From Elusimicrobiota bacterium (GTDB lineage Bacteria; Elusimicrobiota; Elusimicrobia; UBA1565), in NCBI GenBank assembly GCA_003450735.1, contig DMEZ01000010.1, forward strand, positions 40,248 to 62,271: a stretch of DNA of 22,024 nucleotides, read 5' to 3'. Below, piece after piece: positions 21,898 through 22,024 of this stretch. Position 1 is the first letter of the stretch; each line of letters starts with the position of its first letter. A program made the translations under genes and the position numbers. Below the pieces are notes generated by a model that ran no database searches, was not told where the DNA came from, and saw only the letters and a program-made list of their open reading frames with translations.

Positions 21898-22024
21898 ATG
21901 AAGGTGGTCGTCGCCGGCGGGACGGGCTTCATCGGCCGGGCGCTCTGCGCGCGGCTCGCCGCCGCCGGCCACGAGGCGCGGGCTCTCGTCCGCTCGCACG
22001 CCGCGAGCCTCTCCCTCCCCCCCC
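21898..22024 (+). CDS. NAD-dependent epimerase/SDR-like protein, 5' part only
   Basis: Only the first 42 residues are in the window. They begin MKVVVAGGTGFIGRALCARLAAAGHEARALVR, an N-terminal Rossmann strand-loop-helix with the GGTGFIG NAD(P)-binding motif of extended SDR proteins (TIGR01777-like, NDUFA9-like or sugar-nucleotide epimerases). The frame stays open to the right edge. Substrate cannot be told. The ATG is 10 nt after a -10-like box, with no SD. Confidence 0.85.
   Translation, partial: MKVVVAGGTGFIGRALCARLAAAGHEARALVRSHAASLSLPP

Noticed and set aside
1..22024. CRISPR arrays, rRNA genes, insertion sequences or transposases
   Set aside because: No regularly spaced repeats, rRNA-like sequence or transposase-like protein was seen on either strand.

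Overview
The window is a GC-rich, densely packed bacterial chromosome segment. Genes lie mostly in short operons, and many neighbours are joined by 4-nt ATGA or GTGA start/stop overlaps. A phospholipase A1 of the outer-membrane OMPLA type (pldA) implies a diderm (Gram-negative) cell, and ispC shows that isoprenoids are made by the MEP pathway. Codon use, the overall protein flavour and AT-rich -10 boxes standing out in very GC-rich DNA suggest an uncultured-type lineage, perhaps Elusimicrobiota. That placement is an impression, not a demonstrated assignment.

Layout, left to right. (1) 3-521: the 3' end of an RlmL-type methyltransferase. (2) 541-4218, plus strand: a nitronate monooxygenase-like flavoprotein, an unrecognised 257-aa protein and a GH13 alpha-amylase family enzyme. 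(3) 11029-4291, minus strand: a six-gene operon coding for a solo cyclic-nucleotide-binding-fold protein, HypF, HypC, HypD, HypE and an AspT/YidE-type transporter. HypFCDE build the Fe(CN)2CO ligand set of [NiFe]-hydrogenase; hypA, hypB and the hydrogenase itself are not in the window. (4) 11094-11363: a small cupin. (5) 14205-11360, minus strand: a tandem pair of paralogous, membrane-anchored, six-cysteine proteins that I do not recognise. (6) 14234-15382: ispC. (7) About 15383-16610: a non-core island of lower GC with two decayed tRNA-Asp-like fragments in opposite orientation, a large palindrome, repeats and a complete higBA toxin-antitoxin operon with its operator. (8) 16736-17296: a small secreted protein. 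(9) 18541-17280, minus strand: a CheY-like receiver protein coupled to pldA. (10) 20587-18620: groES-groEL with a consensus sigma-70-type promoter, a variant CIRCE operator and a clear terminator. (11) 21860-20715: a secreted TPR protein, diverging from (12) 21898-22024, the start of a Rossmann-fold epimerase-like gene.

Two things stand out. First, for several operon-leading genes (higB, the cupin, the cNMP-fold gene, the first tandem paralog, ispC, the epimerase-like gene) a -10-like hexamer sits only 6-10 nt upstream of the start codon and no Shine-Dalgarno is visible. This predicts leaderless or near-leaderless mRNAs. By contrast groES, groEL, higA and the secreted-protein gene have clear SD sequences. 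Second, the groES operator is a CIRCE-like inverted repeat in which both half-sites carry the same symmetric base change. The best candidate for an undescribed protein system is the tandem six-cysteine pair.
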